NCBI GenBank assembly: GCA_963751955.1
Contig: CAVVWM010000002.1
Coordinates: 558,001-622,000, forward strand
Source: JABDIY01 sp963751955
GTDB taxonomy: Bacteria > Actinomycetota > Acidimicrobiia > Acidimicrobiales > SZUA-35
Direction: 5' to 3'
DNA: 64,000 nt
Both the position numbers and the translations under genes were made by a program. The notes under the pieces are model-generated. The model had not been told where the DNA came from and searched no databases. It saw only the letters and a program-made list of their open reading frames with translations. Positions 38,931 to 47,731 of the stretch are shown here, in pieces. Numbering within the stretch: the stretch's first letter is position 1; each line of letters opens with the position of its first letter.

Positions 38931-39814
38931 CGGAGGGCTGCCAGGCGGTCGGCTCGCCTGAGGATGTCCGGCGCCATCAGCAGCTCAGCAGCGTCTGTGA
39001 TGGCCTCGGTCGGTCCTGTCCACCGGAGTTCCTCCACCGACGAGATCGTCGGCGCAGTCTCATCCAACGTCGCAAGCTTCTTGAAGAGAAGCGCGTCGGC
39101 CAGGTTCTCCCGCAGGGTGTCCGCTAGCTTGGCCGCCCCTCGAACGGTGATCTCCCACTGGCCGTGGTGAAGCGGGATATTCTCGATGAAGCCATAGTGG
39201 GCGAGCACCGTGGCCGACGATTTGGCTCCCCAACCCTTGAGGCCGGGAAAGCCGTCGGCCGAATCGCCTGTCAGAGCCAACCAGTCCGGAATCGACTCGG
39301 GGGGCACGCCAAACTTCTCCACCACGTCGGGAACATCGAACAGCTTGTTGCGGCGGCTATCCAACTGGAACACCCGCCCGGCGCGAACTGACTGAGCAAG
39401 ATCCTTGTCGGCGGTGCACAGCAGCACCCGGTCCACTTGGGGGTCGGCGGCAGCCACGGCAGCGGCTGAAGCCATGCCGTCGTCAGCTTCGAACTCAACC
39501 ATTGGAAACAGGGCGAAACCACATGCCTCGATCCCGAGTTCCAGGGGTTGAAACTGTGCTTTGATCTCGGGCTCGATGCCCGAGCCGTCCTTGTAGGGCT
39601 CGTACAGATCGTTACGAAAACTCTCGATCACGTGGTCGGTTGCAACTCCCAGGTGGGTGACGCCCTCCTCCAACATCCTGAAGAGATTCCGGACAACTGC
39701 CCTGGCGGCGCCGACCTCCAGACCGTTTGCGTTCACTCGGGACGGGCGGCCAGGCGCGAAGTACTGACGGAACAGCTCGTAGGTGCCATCGACGAGGTGC
39801 ACTTCGATTCCCAC
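38927..39814 (-). CDS. 5'-3' exonuclease (PolA N-terminal/FEN-like), stand-alone
   Basis: A 295-residue nuclease resembling the 5'-nuclease domain of DNA polymerase I without a polymerase. Acidic metal-binding positions are visible in HLVDGTYE, FEADDGMAS, LCTADKDLAQS and LTGDSADGFPGLKGWGAKS, the last being the helix-3-turn DNA-binding region. It probably removes RNA primers or flaps. GTG start at 39814. It overlaps the downstream GNAT gene by 4 bp. Confidence 0.88.
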   Translation of the reverse strand: MGIEVHLVDGTYELFRQYFAPGRPSRVNANGLEVGAARAVVRNLFRMLEEGVTHLGVATDHVIESFRNDLYEPYKDGSGIEPEIKAQFQPLELGIEACGFALFPMVEFEADDGMASAAAVAAADPQVDRVLLCTADKDLAQSVRAGRVFQLDSRRNKLFDVPDVVEKFGVPPESIPDWLALTGDSADGFPGLKGWGAKSSATVLAHYGFIENIPLHHGQWEITVRGAAKLADTLRENLADALLFKKLATLDETAPTISSVEELRWTGPTEAITDAAELLMAPDILRRADRLAALR

Positions 39815-39892
39815 CGCTCCAACCTAACTGACCTTTAGGATCGGTTCCCATGGCAACTGGCATGAGGGGGCGAACTCATCGCTGACACGGCG

Positions 39893-40561
39893 GTGGATCC
39901 GCCGCTCCCGCGCCGAAGCGATCTCCTCACCATCGCCCTGACTTTCCTGGCCTTGGGGATCACCACCCAGGTCATCCTCCTCGGCACCGGTATCTCCCTC
40001 ACTCGAGCGTGGGTCGCCAGTGCGGTTATCTACAGCGCCACGAGCCAATTTGCGTATCTCGCAGTGGTCCAGGCTGGCGGATCGGAGACAGCGGCCATCG
40101 TCGCGGGCTGGATCGTTGCCTCGCGGTTCGGGATCCTGGCTGTCGCGATTTCAAGAGTCTTCCGAGAGGGAATCGCCACCAGGGTGGTGGCGGCAGGGCA
40201 CGCATTCGACATCAACGTGGGGCTCAGTCTCCAGCAGGTTGATCAAGGCCGAGCGAAGAAGGCCTTCTGGGCGGCGACCTTCGCCATGATGGTCGGCTGG
40301 TTCACGGGCATCACAGCCGGAACGTTGCTCGGTGATGTGCTGGGCGATACCGAACGATTCGGTATCGATGCGCTGTTTCCTGCCGCCTTGCTGGCGATCG
40401 TCGGAAACGCTCTGCGTACTCGAAACGGCCTCGTCGCCGGTGTGGTGGGCGCGCTCATCTGCGGGACGCTGATTCCGTTCGCACCGGCCGGCTTGCCGAT
40501 TATTCTGAGCGTCGCCGGCGTCGCCGTTGCGATCGGGCTGGAACGGCGGAGTCCCGCATGA
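39893..40561 (+). CDS. azlC: AzlC-family branched-chain amino acid exporter, large subunit
   Basis: A 222-residue membrane protein with GTG start and about five to seven hydrophobic helices. AzlC marks are SATSQFAYLAVVQAGGS, ASRFGILAVAISRVF and AAGHAFDINVGLS. With AzlD it forms an exporter of branched-chain amino acids or related compounds. The stop overlaps the azlD start (ATGA, 40558-40561). The gene is divergent from the exonuclease. Confidence 0.88.
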   Translation: MDPPLPRRSDLLTIALTFLALGITTQVILLGTGISLTRAWVASAVIYSATSQFAYLAVVQAGGSETAAIVAGWIVASRFGILAVAISRVFREGIATRVVAAGHAFDINVGLSLQQVDQGRAKKAFWAATFAMMVGWFTGITAGTLLGDVLGDTERFGIDALFPAALLAIVGNALRTRNGLVAGVVGALICGTLIPFAPAGLPIILSVAGVAVAIGLERRSPA

Positions 40562-40863
40562 CCCTCACCGCCATCGCGCTCATTGCTGTCGGAGTATGGG
40601 GTCAGCGCCTCGCTGGGATGTTTCTGGTAGGGCCGCTTCTGGAGAAACGTCCAGTCCTGGCTCAGGCCGCTGCGCTCATCCCCGCTGCGGTGATCTGCGC
40701 AGTGATCGTCCAGCTCTCGATTGCCGACGGGAAGTCGCTGGTGGTGGATGAACGACTTGCTGGTCTTGTGGTCGCCGGGCTCCTCGTATGGCGCAAGGCT
40801 CCCTTCATCGTGATCGTGATCGCCGCGGCAGCTACCACCGCCGCACTGCGGGCCCTGGGATGA
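40558..40863 (+). CDS. azlD: AzlD-family transporter small subunit
   Basis: A 101-residue protein with three or four hydrophobic segments (LTAIALIAVGVWGQRLAGM, AAALIPAAVICAVIVQLSI, LAGLVVAGLLVWRKAPFIVIV). It overlaps azlC by 4 bp, the usual translational coupling of this exporter pair. The stop is 7 bp from the convergent DUF2855 gene. Confidence 0.87.
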   Translation: MTLTAIALIAVGVWGQRLAGMFLVGPLLEKRPVLAQAAALIPAAVICAVIVQLSIADGKSLVVDERLAGLVVAGLLVWRKAPFIVIVIAAAATTAALRALG

Positions 40864-40869
40864 GTTTGT

Positions 40870-41955
40870 TCAGGGCCGCACCACCTGTGCAACCGAAGGA
40901 CTGGCCTGTCCACTGAGAACGTTGAGGTACACACCAACACCCTCATCAAGCCCATCCACGTGTTCGACCGTCAAGAACTCATCTGCCAGCGGCAGGAAGG
41001 CGGCCCACTTCTCGGCCAGCCGTTTCTGAAGCTCACCCATCCCCCAATCCTTGGCGCGGATCTGGATCCGGGTCGGTGCGAAGAAGAACTCCTGTTTCGG
41101 TCCCGGCATCGGTGCGGGTTCAGGGCGATCCGCATCCCAATGTGTTCCTCCGATCACGGCGGAGTGTTTTAGGTCCTCGCCGTAGTGCTCGTGGACTGCA
41201 CGCACGACGTTCTGGTTGCCAGCGAAGTCGATGAGAACCGTGGGACCGGCCGGGAGCGCCTCCAGATCGTCGTAGGTCACCACCGAGTCATAACAGCCGA
41301 GGCTTTCTACGAACGACCTGTTGGATTCGGACGTGAGCCCAATCGTTGTGATCCCCTCCCGTTGGTGCAGCAGGTGGGCGGTGCCGAACCCGGTCTTGGA
41401 GGAAGCACTGGTGGCAACAACCTGGGTGGCTCCGAAGAAGTTGGCGTCGGCAAGGAAGTCATCGATCAAGAATGACGTGAAGAAAAGTGGTTGCAGCAAC
41501 ATGCGTGCATCTTCGGTTTCGGGGTCATAGGACGGGTCGCCAGCGCATCGCACGTAGTTGTTGTAGACCGCGGGCAGCGCCGTGCGATGGGCGGTGACGT
41601 CGGTGAAGGAGCCGGCTGTGAGCCGGTCAGGTTGGACCACAAGCTCGTTGCCCATCGGGAAGTAGCCATAGACTCTCTCCCCAACTTCCAAGGCATCGGC
41701 GGTTGTTTCACTCACGGTTGCGAACCCCCAGACCGGAACCACGCCGAAGTCATCACCCGAAGGGGCCGGGAAGAAGTTCCAGTAACTCATCATGTCGCCG
41801 AACACGGCGTAGGTGATGTTGTTGGCCGTGATCCCGAATGAGTCCACCGCCAGCCGGGCTTGGCCTTCAGCAATTGGTTCTTGCGCGGTCGTTGTAACCC
41901 GAGCGTCGTGCAACTCTGCCTTATGAACTTCTACTACCGACGTCGTCTCTGCCAT
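40870..41955 (-). CDS. DUF2855 family protein (quinone-oxidoreductase-like)
   Basis: A 361-residue protein of DUF2855, a family distantly similar to medium-chain reductases. Family marks are NNITYAVFGDMMSYWNFFP, VWGFATVSET, VYGYFPMGNEL, LLQPLFFTSFLIDDFL and the dinucleotide-like VVATSASSKTGFGTAHLL. The C-terminus has APTRIQIRAKDWG. Actinobacterial and proteobacterial examples have no proven reaction. Confidence 0.85.
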   Translation of the reverse strand: MAETTSVVEVHKAELHDARVTTTAQEPIAEGQARLAVDSFGITANNITYAVFGDMMSYWNFFPAPSGDDFGVVPVWGFATVSETTADALEVGERVYGYFPMGNELVVQPDRLTAGSFTDVTAHRTALPAVYNNYVRCAGDPSYDPETEDARMLLQPLFFTSFLIDDFLADANFFGATQVVATSASSKTGFGTAHLLHQREGITTIGLTSESNRSFVESLGCYDSVVTYDDLEALPAGPTVLIDFAGNQNVVRAVHEHYGEDLKHSAVIGGTHWDADRPEPAPMPGPKQEFFFAPTRIQIRAKDWGMGELQKRLAEKWAAFLPLADEFLTVEHVDGLDEGVGVYLNVLSGQASPSVAQVVRP

Positions 41956-41988
41956 CGGCTGACCCTACGCCGTTGATGCGGGCAGTAC

Positions 41989-43095
41989 TTAGCGTGCGGT
42001 GAGCACCGGCGGTGTCATCCCGTCGGGCAACTGGCCGTGTCGCTCATGTTCGGGAGGTGGGCCGGGCAGGGTCCCGTCGCCGAAGGGGCGTCCGCCCAAT
42101 GCCTCGCGACCATGAGGACTGTTGAGGGACCGCAGGTCGGGGCCAACCGGTGTGATTGCGGTCGGATTGATTCCGGTGTGAACCCCGTAGTAGTGCTCCT
42201 TGATCTGATCAAAGTGCACGGTGTCACCAAACCCGGGGGTCTGGTAGAGGTCCCTGGTGTAGCCCCACAAAGCCGGCATCTCGCTGATCTTGTTTCGGTT
42301 GCACTTGAAGTGGTTGTGGTACACGGCATCGAAGCGGATAAGGGTGGTGAACAACCTGACATCGGCTTCGGTGATCGAGTCGCCCACCAGGTACCGGCGG
42401 GTCCCAAGATGCTCCTCCAGCTTGTCGAGTCGGTTGAACAGCGTCAGATAGGCCGCTTCGTAGGCGGCCTGGGAGCTGGAGAACCCGGTGCGGTACACGC
42501 CGTTGTTGACGTCGTGGTAGATCCCCTCGCTGACGGACTCGATCTCCTCCCGGAGGTGCTCGGGATACAGGTCGGGCGCACCGTCCCGGTGATGGGCGGT
42601 CCACTCGGTCGAGAAGTCGATCGTGATCTGCGGAAAGTTGTTGGTGACAACGTGACCGGACGGAATGTCCACAATCGTCGGGACCGTAATTCCCTTGGGA
42701 TAGTCGGGATACCTGGCCAAGTAAGCGTCACGCAGTCGCTCGATCTTCAACACCGGGTCGAGATGGCCGGGGTCGAGATCGAACTGCCAGCTTCGCCAGT
42801 CGTGGGTTGGTCCGGCGAAGCCAAGCGAGATTGCATCCTCGAGGCCGAGCAGACGCCGCACAATGGCGCTGCGATTGGCCCACGGGCACGCTGCGGCGAC
42901 TACGAGCCGATACCTTCGGGCTTCCACCGGCCAGTCGGCCTCTGGGTCGTCGAGGGTTCGGTCCATGATGTAGTCGGTGTCGCGTTCGAACGCGCCAAAG
43001 TCGGTCATGGCGGGCTCAACCCCTACGGGCGCATCCGCATTCCTTCTGACCCTTGCGGTGCCCGTTCGGCGGGCAATTTCAGAGCTGAAACTCAA
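41989..43095 (-). CDS. Glutathionyl-hydroquinone reductase-like (Xi-class GST)
   Basis: A 368-residue protein of the ECM4/YqjG/PcpF class, which reduces glutathionyl- or, in actinobacteria, probably mycothiol-conjugated hydroquinones. The catalytic cysteine is in VVAAACPWANRSAIVRRLLGL. GITVPTIVDIPSGHVVTNNFPQI and the C-terminal helical domain (YLVGDSITEADVRLFTTLIRFD, YTRDLYQTPGF) follow. The start could be 43095 or the ATG at 43008 (MTDFGAFERD). The last about 40 residues are Pro/Gly-rich. Confidence 0.87.
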   Translation of the reverse strand: MSFSSEIARRTGTARVRRNADAPVGVEPAMTDFGAFERDTDYIMDRTLDDPEADWPVEARRYRLVVAAACPWANRSAIVRRLLGLEDAISLGFAGPTHDWRSWQFDLDPGHLDPVLKIERLRDAYLARYPDYPKGITVPTIVDIPSGHVVTNNFPQITIDFSTEWTAHHRDGAPDLYPEHLREEIESVSEGIYHDVNNGVYRTGFSSSQAAYEAAYLTLFNRLDKLEEHLGTRRYLVGDSITEADVRLFTTLIRFDAVYHNHFKCNRNKISEMPALWGYTRDLYQTPGFGDTVHFDQIKEHYYGVHTGINPTAITPVGPDLRSLNSPHGREALGGRPFGDGTLPGPPPEHERHGQLPDGMTPPVLTAR

Positions 43096-43136
43096 GGGCT
43101 GCGATACTTACATTTTTGAACGAATCCGCTGACGGG

Positions 43137-43928
43137 TCAGTACGACGCCCCCAAGCCGGCCGTCGCATCACTTTGGATTCCATAGGGAGGGATCGGATAG
43201 CGAAGACCGTTCCGAGACAGCGCCTCGAGGCCGGCGATCGCCTTTGGCAGGAATTCGGGCGGAGTGGCCATGAGTAACTCGTCGTCCTGCACTCCGCCAT
43301 AACGACGTTCGGCGAAGCATGGAATGGAGACGCTCGGCTCCTTCAAGGTGAGCGCCCTACCCCACGAGTCGGCGCAGGCCGATTCGCCCACGCAGCCCCA
43401 TTCGAGGTTCTTGTAACCAGACCATTGCAGTCCATTGATCAGCAAGATCATCTGAGCCGGCGTTGCGTAGATCAGACAGATGTCGGGCGGGTCCAGCCGG
43501 CCGGTGACGAGCGGGGACACCGCCATGGCTTCGTATGTGCCGAAGGGAACCGTGTGCATGGCGTGTTGGTGGGCCGAGGAGTCTTCTACGGTCTCAAACC
43601 ACACGCCGGCCATGTGTTCACCGGAAAGCCACTGCTCGTCCTGGGGGTGTAGACCGATGACTGCTCCGCACTGAGCGCCCACAAGATCATCGTTGGTGAT
43701 TCCGACCGTCCAGTTCAGGCGTGCTGCCATACCCACGATCTGGTCGGTGGTGTGGATGTCCTGCGGCCTACGGATCTTGGGTATGGACTCCATGTCGTCC
43801 TCAGACGTGAACAGCTTCATGCCGATCGGCGTGGTGCGCAGCCGAAGCAGTCGATTCAAGTCTGCGACGAGCTGTCCCCAGTCGATGGGGAGACCGGCCA
43901 GGTGGACAGATTGCTCAGTGGACGACAT
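43137..43928 (-). CDS. DUF169 domain protein
   Basis: A 263-residue protein from ATG 43928. DUF169 marks are RLRTTPIGMKLFTSEDDME, CGAVIGLHPQDEQWLSGEHMAG, the Pro/Leu-rich LIYATPAQMILLINGLQWSGYKN and the Cys/Ser-rich ECVGESACADSWG-like block (read as GCVGESACADSWG here). The conserved cysteines suggest metal binding; function unknown. An upstream open frame to 44213 is not used because it overlaps the divergent DUF72 gene. Confidence 0.83.
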   Translation of the reverse strand: MSSTEQSVHLAGLPIDWGQLVADLNRLLRLRTTPIGMKLFTSEDDMESIPKIRRPQDIHTTDQIVGMAARLNWTVGITNDDLVGAQCGAVIGLHPQDEQWLSGEHMAGVWFETVEDSSAHQHAMHTVPFGTYEAMAVSPLVTGRLDPPDICLIYATPAQMILLINGLQWSGYKNLEWGCVGESACADSWGRALTLKEPSVSIPCFAERRYGGVQDDELLMATPPEFLPKAIAGLEALSRNGLRYPIPPYGIQSDATAGLGASY

Positions 43929-44062
43929 GGGAACCTCCGAGGGCTCGTCTAGACCGAATCCTCGGCCCGCCATCTCACTATGTCTAGCTGTGGGGTCAAC
44001 GACCAATCGGCGGTCGCCAGTCGAAGCGGAACGACCGCTGATCAGCTGCCTACGATTGCCTC

Positions 44063-44920
44063 GTGAGGCTGTACGTGGGATGCGCAATGTGGGCGCATCG
44101 TCAGTGGGTGGGGCGATGGTTCCCGGCCACCACCCGGAGTGGCCATGAGCTCGAGGCCTACGCAACCTGGTGTACGAGTGTGGAGGGCAACACCACGCAC
44201 TATGCGTCACCACAACCTGAGACCGTTGCCCGCTGGGCGGAAATGGCTCCGGACTATTTCCGGTTCTGCTTCAAGGTGCCGCGGTCAATCACCCACGAAA
44301 AACGGCTCCGAAACGTGGCGGAGGAGGTGAACGACTTCCTCGCACTACTCGGGCCCCTGGCTCCCAAACTTGGGCCTGTTCAGTTGCAGCTCCCGGCAAC
44401 ATTTGGTCCCGACGACATCGGCGTCCTTGCCGATGCCTGCCAGAGCCTTCCCCGCTCGGTCGAATGGGCCGTGGAAACCAGGCATCCGGACTTCTCTGCC
44501 GGCGGCTCTCACGAACGAGAACTCAACGATCTCCTGGCAAATGAAGGGATCAACCGTGTTGTCCTCGACAGCAGAACGTTGTTCTCCGTGCCGCCCGAAA
44601 CGCCACTGGAACACGAGGCCTGGGAACGGAAACCACGGCTGCCGGTTCGCCCTGTCGCTACAGCATCTCAACCGTTGATTCGACTGATCGGCGCAAGCAA
44701 TCCTCGCACCACAATCGAGGGCTGGAGACAGTGGGTTCCAATGATCGCCGACTGGTGTCGACAAGACGTAACGCCTCACGTGTTCGTTCATTCTCCCGAC
44801 AACAACGACACCCCTGAACTGGCCCGCCGCTTCCATGGGGATGTGGCAGCCCTTATTCCGGGCCTTGAGCCGCTGCCAGAGCCGCTCGGAGTCGAGGAGC
44901 AGCTCGGCCTCTTCGGATAG
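44063..44920 (+). CDS. DUF72 domain protein (YecE-like TIM barrel)
   Basis: A 285-residue protein with GTG start at 44063. It begins with RLYVGCAMWAHRQWVGRWFP and contains SVEGNTTHYASP, FRFCFKVPRSITHEKRL, PVQLQLPATFGP, WAVETRHPDF and HVFVHSPDNNDTPELARRFH. These are DUF72 landmarks; the fold is a TIM barrel and the activity is not established. It is divergent from the DUF169 gene. Confidence 0.88.
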   Translation: MRLYVGCAMWAHRQWVGRWFPATTRSGHELEAYATWCTSVEGNTTHYASPQPETVARWAEMAPDYFRFCFKVPRSITHEKRLRNVAEEVNDFLALLGPLAPKLGPVQLQLPATFGPDDIGVLADACQSLPRSVEWAVETRHPDFSAGGSHERELNDLLANEGINRVVLDSRTLFSVPPETPLEHEAWERKPRLPVRPVATASQPLIRLIGASNPRTTIEGWRQWVPMIADWCRQDVTPHVFVHSPDNNDTPELARRFHGDVAALIPGLEPLPEPLGVEEQLGLFG

Positions 44921-44974
44921 TTCCATCGGTCACCCGGAGTACTTCCGAAGCCTCACCGACGGTACCGTGCGGCG

Positions 44975-45913
44975 GTGACCGATCTGGTTCAAACCCCCAC
45001 GACCGAAGCCGCTGAGCGCGATGTCGCGACCGGCATGTTGGGCGCTGGTGTGGCGGTCTTGGCCTGGGGAACAGGGTCGGTGGTGGCCAAGTCGATCGAC
45101 ATGGGTGGGATCGCTATTGCGGTGTACCGGTTCGGGTTGTTTGCACTGCTGATGATCGGCTGGCTGCGCATCCGCAAGATCCCATTCAATCTGAACGTGA
45201 TGCGGCATTCGGCGTTCGGTGGCCTGGCACTCGGGGTTGACGTCGCATTGTTCTTCTCTGCGGTGAAGTTGACCAACGTGGTGAACGCCACGCTGATCGG
45301 TTCGCTTCAACCGATCTTCGTGGGGATCGTCGCAGCCAAGATCTTTGGTGAGAGGATCGCCCGTCGCGACGTGGCCTGGGCGGGAGTTGCCATCGCCGGT
45401 GTTGGCCTGGTCGTCTTGGCGTCCAACGGCACACCGCAATGGAGTCTTCGGGGCGATTTCCTCTCCCTCGGTGCAACGATGGCGTGGGGCACGTACTTCA
45501 TTGCGTCCAAACAGTCCAAGGGCAAGATCAGCCCAGCCCAGTTCACCGCCGGCACGTCATTGTGGACCGCCCTGGTCAACGTGCCGCTGGGTGTTGCCTT
45601 CGGTCAGGATCTCTCATGGCCAACGGCGGAGAGCTGGAAATGGCTTGTCTTCATGGTGTTTGCCGCTGGCCTCGTGGGGCACTCGTTGATGAACTGGTCA
45701 TTGGTTCGGATCCCATTGTGGATCGGCTCTGTGATGACCCTGCTCATTCCGGTCGTGGCATCGCTCGTCGCATGGCAGTTCCTGGACGAACCCCTCACTT
45801 GGCAACAGGCTGCGGCAATGAGCCTGGTGCTCGCGGCGCTTGCGATGATCATTCGAAACCAAACGAACCAGAAACTGCGGGAGCGAAACCTGAAAGTGGG
45901 CTCCAACCCCTAG
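44975..45913 (+). CDS. EamA-family (DMT) transporter
   Basis: A 312-residue membrane protein with GTG start and ten hydrophobic segments in two EamA repeats. The first repeat includes VAVLAWGTGSVVAKSIDMGG and GLALGVDVALFFSAVKLTNVV, the second TMAWGTYFIASKQSKGKISP and VTLLIPVVASLVAWQFLDEPL-type sequence (split here for length). It is unrelated in detail to the transporter at 4918-5838. Substrate unknown. It is followed 46 bp later by an amidase. Confidence 0.85.
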   Translation: MTDLVQTPTTEAAERDVATGMLGAGVAVLAWGTGSVVAKSIDMGGIAIAVYRFGLFALLMIGWLRIRKIPFNLNVMRHSAFGGLALGVDVALFFSAVKLTNVVNATLIGSLQPIFVGIVAAKIFGERIARRDVAWAGVAIAGVGLVVLASNGTPQWSLRGDFLSLGATMAWGTYFIASKQSKGKISPAQFTAGTSLWTALVNVPLGVAFGQDLSWPTAESWKWLVFMVFAAGLVGHSLMNWSLVRIPLWIGSVMTLLIPVVASLVAWQFLDEPLTWQQAAAMSLVLAALAMIIRNQTNQKLRERNLKVGSNP

Positions 45914-45959
45914 CGGGTTGCGGGATTCCTCCACACCACACAGACCTATCCTTCGACCC

Positions 45960-47138
45960 ATGCTTGCTGAGGTACACCGAGAACCAACCGGCGCGGGACC
46001 GCTGGATGGAGTGAGCGTCGCGGTCAAGGAACTGGTGGGGATCGGCGGACACCAGCTTTCGGCCAACAGTGAGGTACAGCTGCCGGATCGCTGGGCTCAC
46101 CCTGAGCAGGACTCCGCCTTCGTGGCTGCCTTACGGGCCGGAGGTGCACACATCGTGGGTACAACTACGACCCACGAATTCGCCTGGGGAATCACCACCT
46201 ATGACCGGGGCCGCCGAGTCGTGAACCCGGTGATGCCCGGCCGCATCGCAGGCGGGTCATCGGGTGGGTCCGCCGAAGCTGTGTCCAAGGGCGAGGCCGA
46301 CCTGGGGATCGGAACCGACACGGCGGGTTCGGTTCGAATCCCGGCGGCGTGGTGCCATCTCCTTGGTTGGAAGTTCACTGATGGGTTGGTGTCGATGGAC
46401 GGAATCTTGCCCCTCTCCCCCGGTTTGGATCATCCCGGCCTGCTGGCCCGCGAGGCAGACGTCCTGCTCCGAGCGGCCGATGCCCTGGGTGCAACTGGCA
46501 CCGGCCAGAAACCAACGATCCTGATGCCTCCCGAGGAGGCGCTCTCAGGCGTGGATCCGGTCGCTGCAGCGCTTGCGACCCACGGTGCGGAGCTTCTCGC
46601 ACATGGCGAAGGTCTTCCATTGGCCGCAGTTGACCACTATCCATCAAAGTCTGAACTCATGACGTGCTTCGGCTTGTTGCAGGGTCCAGCCGTACTGGTC
46701 GCCCATCGGGACATCATCGGTACCTGGCCCAGCCAACGCGATCGCTATCCCGACTACATCGTTGAGCGACTCATGATCTCCGAGCAGCGATCGAATACCG
46801 AGCTTCAATTAGGCGCACGGCTGCAAGCGCGGATCCGGGACGAACTCGACATCCTTCTGGTGGATTCGATTCTGGTCCTCCCCGTCACAGGCTGTGCTCC
46901 GCCGCTCACTTCCACCCCGGAGTTCGCCGAAATCGACGGCGAGCGAATCGACCTCCGTTCCGTCGTACTGCCCAACACCGTCGCGGCCAATGTTGCGGGA
47001 CTACCTGCTGTCACCGTTCCCGCAGTTGCGGAAGGAAACGAGTACGGAGTGCAGCTCCTGGGGCCGGCCGGGTCTGATATCACCCTTCTGGAAATGGCTC
47101 GTTCTCTGATGGCCGAGAGGTCCCTAAACGGCGGCTGA
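45960..47138 (+). CDS. Amidase signature family enzyme
   Basis: A 392-residue amidase. ATG 45960 starts at the core, so the N-terminus is short for the family. The triad is visible: Lys in GVSVAVKELVGIGG, cis-Ser in AGGSSGGSAEAVSKG, and nucleophile Ser in GIGTDTAGSVRIPAAW. Glutamyl-tRNA amidotransferase is unlikely given the missing GatB/C and the short length. Substrate unknown; candidates are small amides such as aryl or acyl amides. Confidence 0.9.
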   Translation: MLAEVHREPTGAGPLDGVSVAVKELVGIGGHQLSANSEVQLPDRWAHPEQDSAFVAALRAGGAHIVGTTTTHEFAWGITTYDRGRRVVNPVMPGRIAGGSSGGSAEAVSKGEADLGIGTDTAGSVRIPAAWCHLLGWKFTDGLVSMDGILPLSPGLDHPGLLAREADVLLRAADALGATGTGQKPTILMPPEEALSGVDPVAAALATHGAELLAHGEGLPLAAVDHYPSKSELMTCFGLLQGPAVLVAHRDIIGTWPSQRDRYPDYIVERLMISEQRSNTELQLGARLQARIRDELDILLVDSILVLPVTGCAPPLTSTPEFAEIDGERIDLRSVVLPNTVAANVAGLPAVTVPAVAEGNEYGVQLLGPAGSDITLLEMARSLMAERSLNGG

Positions 47139-47191
47139 CAGCGCATGACCAGCAGTTCGTCGGCGGATCAGCTGACCTCTAGTGTTGTGTC

Positions 47192-47710
47192 ATGTTCGCG
47201 ATGAATACCAAAGTCGACCGCGCAGAGCTTCTGGACTTCGTTCGGGTGCGACAACAATGGGTGCTCACGACGCAGCGGCAATCGGGAGGCCTACAGATGT
47301 CTCCGGTCACGGGAGCGGTAGGGGCCGACGAATCGTTGATGATCGCCACCTATCCCGAGCGCGCCAAGGTGTTCAACATTCGGGCCCACGGCCCGGTCTC
47401 GATCTGCGTGCTGAGCGCCGACTTTGGCGGCGCTTGGGTCCAGGTCGACGGCACGGCGAAGATCATCGACCTCCCCGATGCCATGGACGGGCTGATTGAG
47501 TACTATCGAGCGGCCGCTGGCGAACACCCCGATTGGAACGAGTACCGCGAGGCCATGAATCGCCAGGGTAAGTGCATGATCCAGATCGACGTGACCGGTT
47601 GGGGGCCGGTGGCAACCGGCGGGTTCCCAAGCAGCAAGAAAGCCATGTTCGAGAAGTGGCAGCCGGGCGGAGAACTCGCCGACGGCTCTCCCCAGATGTT
47701 TGACGACTGA
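47192..47710 (+). CDS. PPOX-class split-barrel protein, probably F420- or FMN-dependent (FDOR-like)
   Basis: A 172-residue split-barrel protein: FVRVRQQWVLTTQRQSGGLQMSPV, ESLMIATYPERAKVFNIRAHGPVS, WVQVDGTAKIIDLPDAMDGL. The order matches actinobacterial F420-binding FDOR proteins as well as FMN-binding PPOX proteins, and the cofactor cannot be told here. It precedes the flavoprotein gene by 21 bp and is likely co-transcribed with it. Confidence 0.8.
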   Translation: MFAMNTKVDRAELLDFVRVRQQWVLTTQRQSGGLQMSPVTGAVGADESLMIATYPERAKVFNIRAHGPVSICVLSADFGGAWVQVDGTAKIIDLPDAMDGLIEYYRAAAGEHPDWNEYREAMNRQGKCMIQIDVTGWGPVATGGFPSSKKAMFEKWQPGGELADGSPQMFDD

Positions 47711-47731
47711 TACAAAAAGAGGACTACGAGA

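Noticed and set aside
42037..43119. 360-residue plus-strand open frame
   Set aside because: Shadow of the glutathionyl-hydroquinone reductase-like gene; valine- and glycine-rich with no family pattern.
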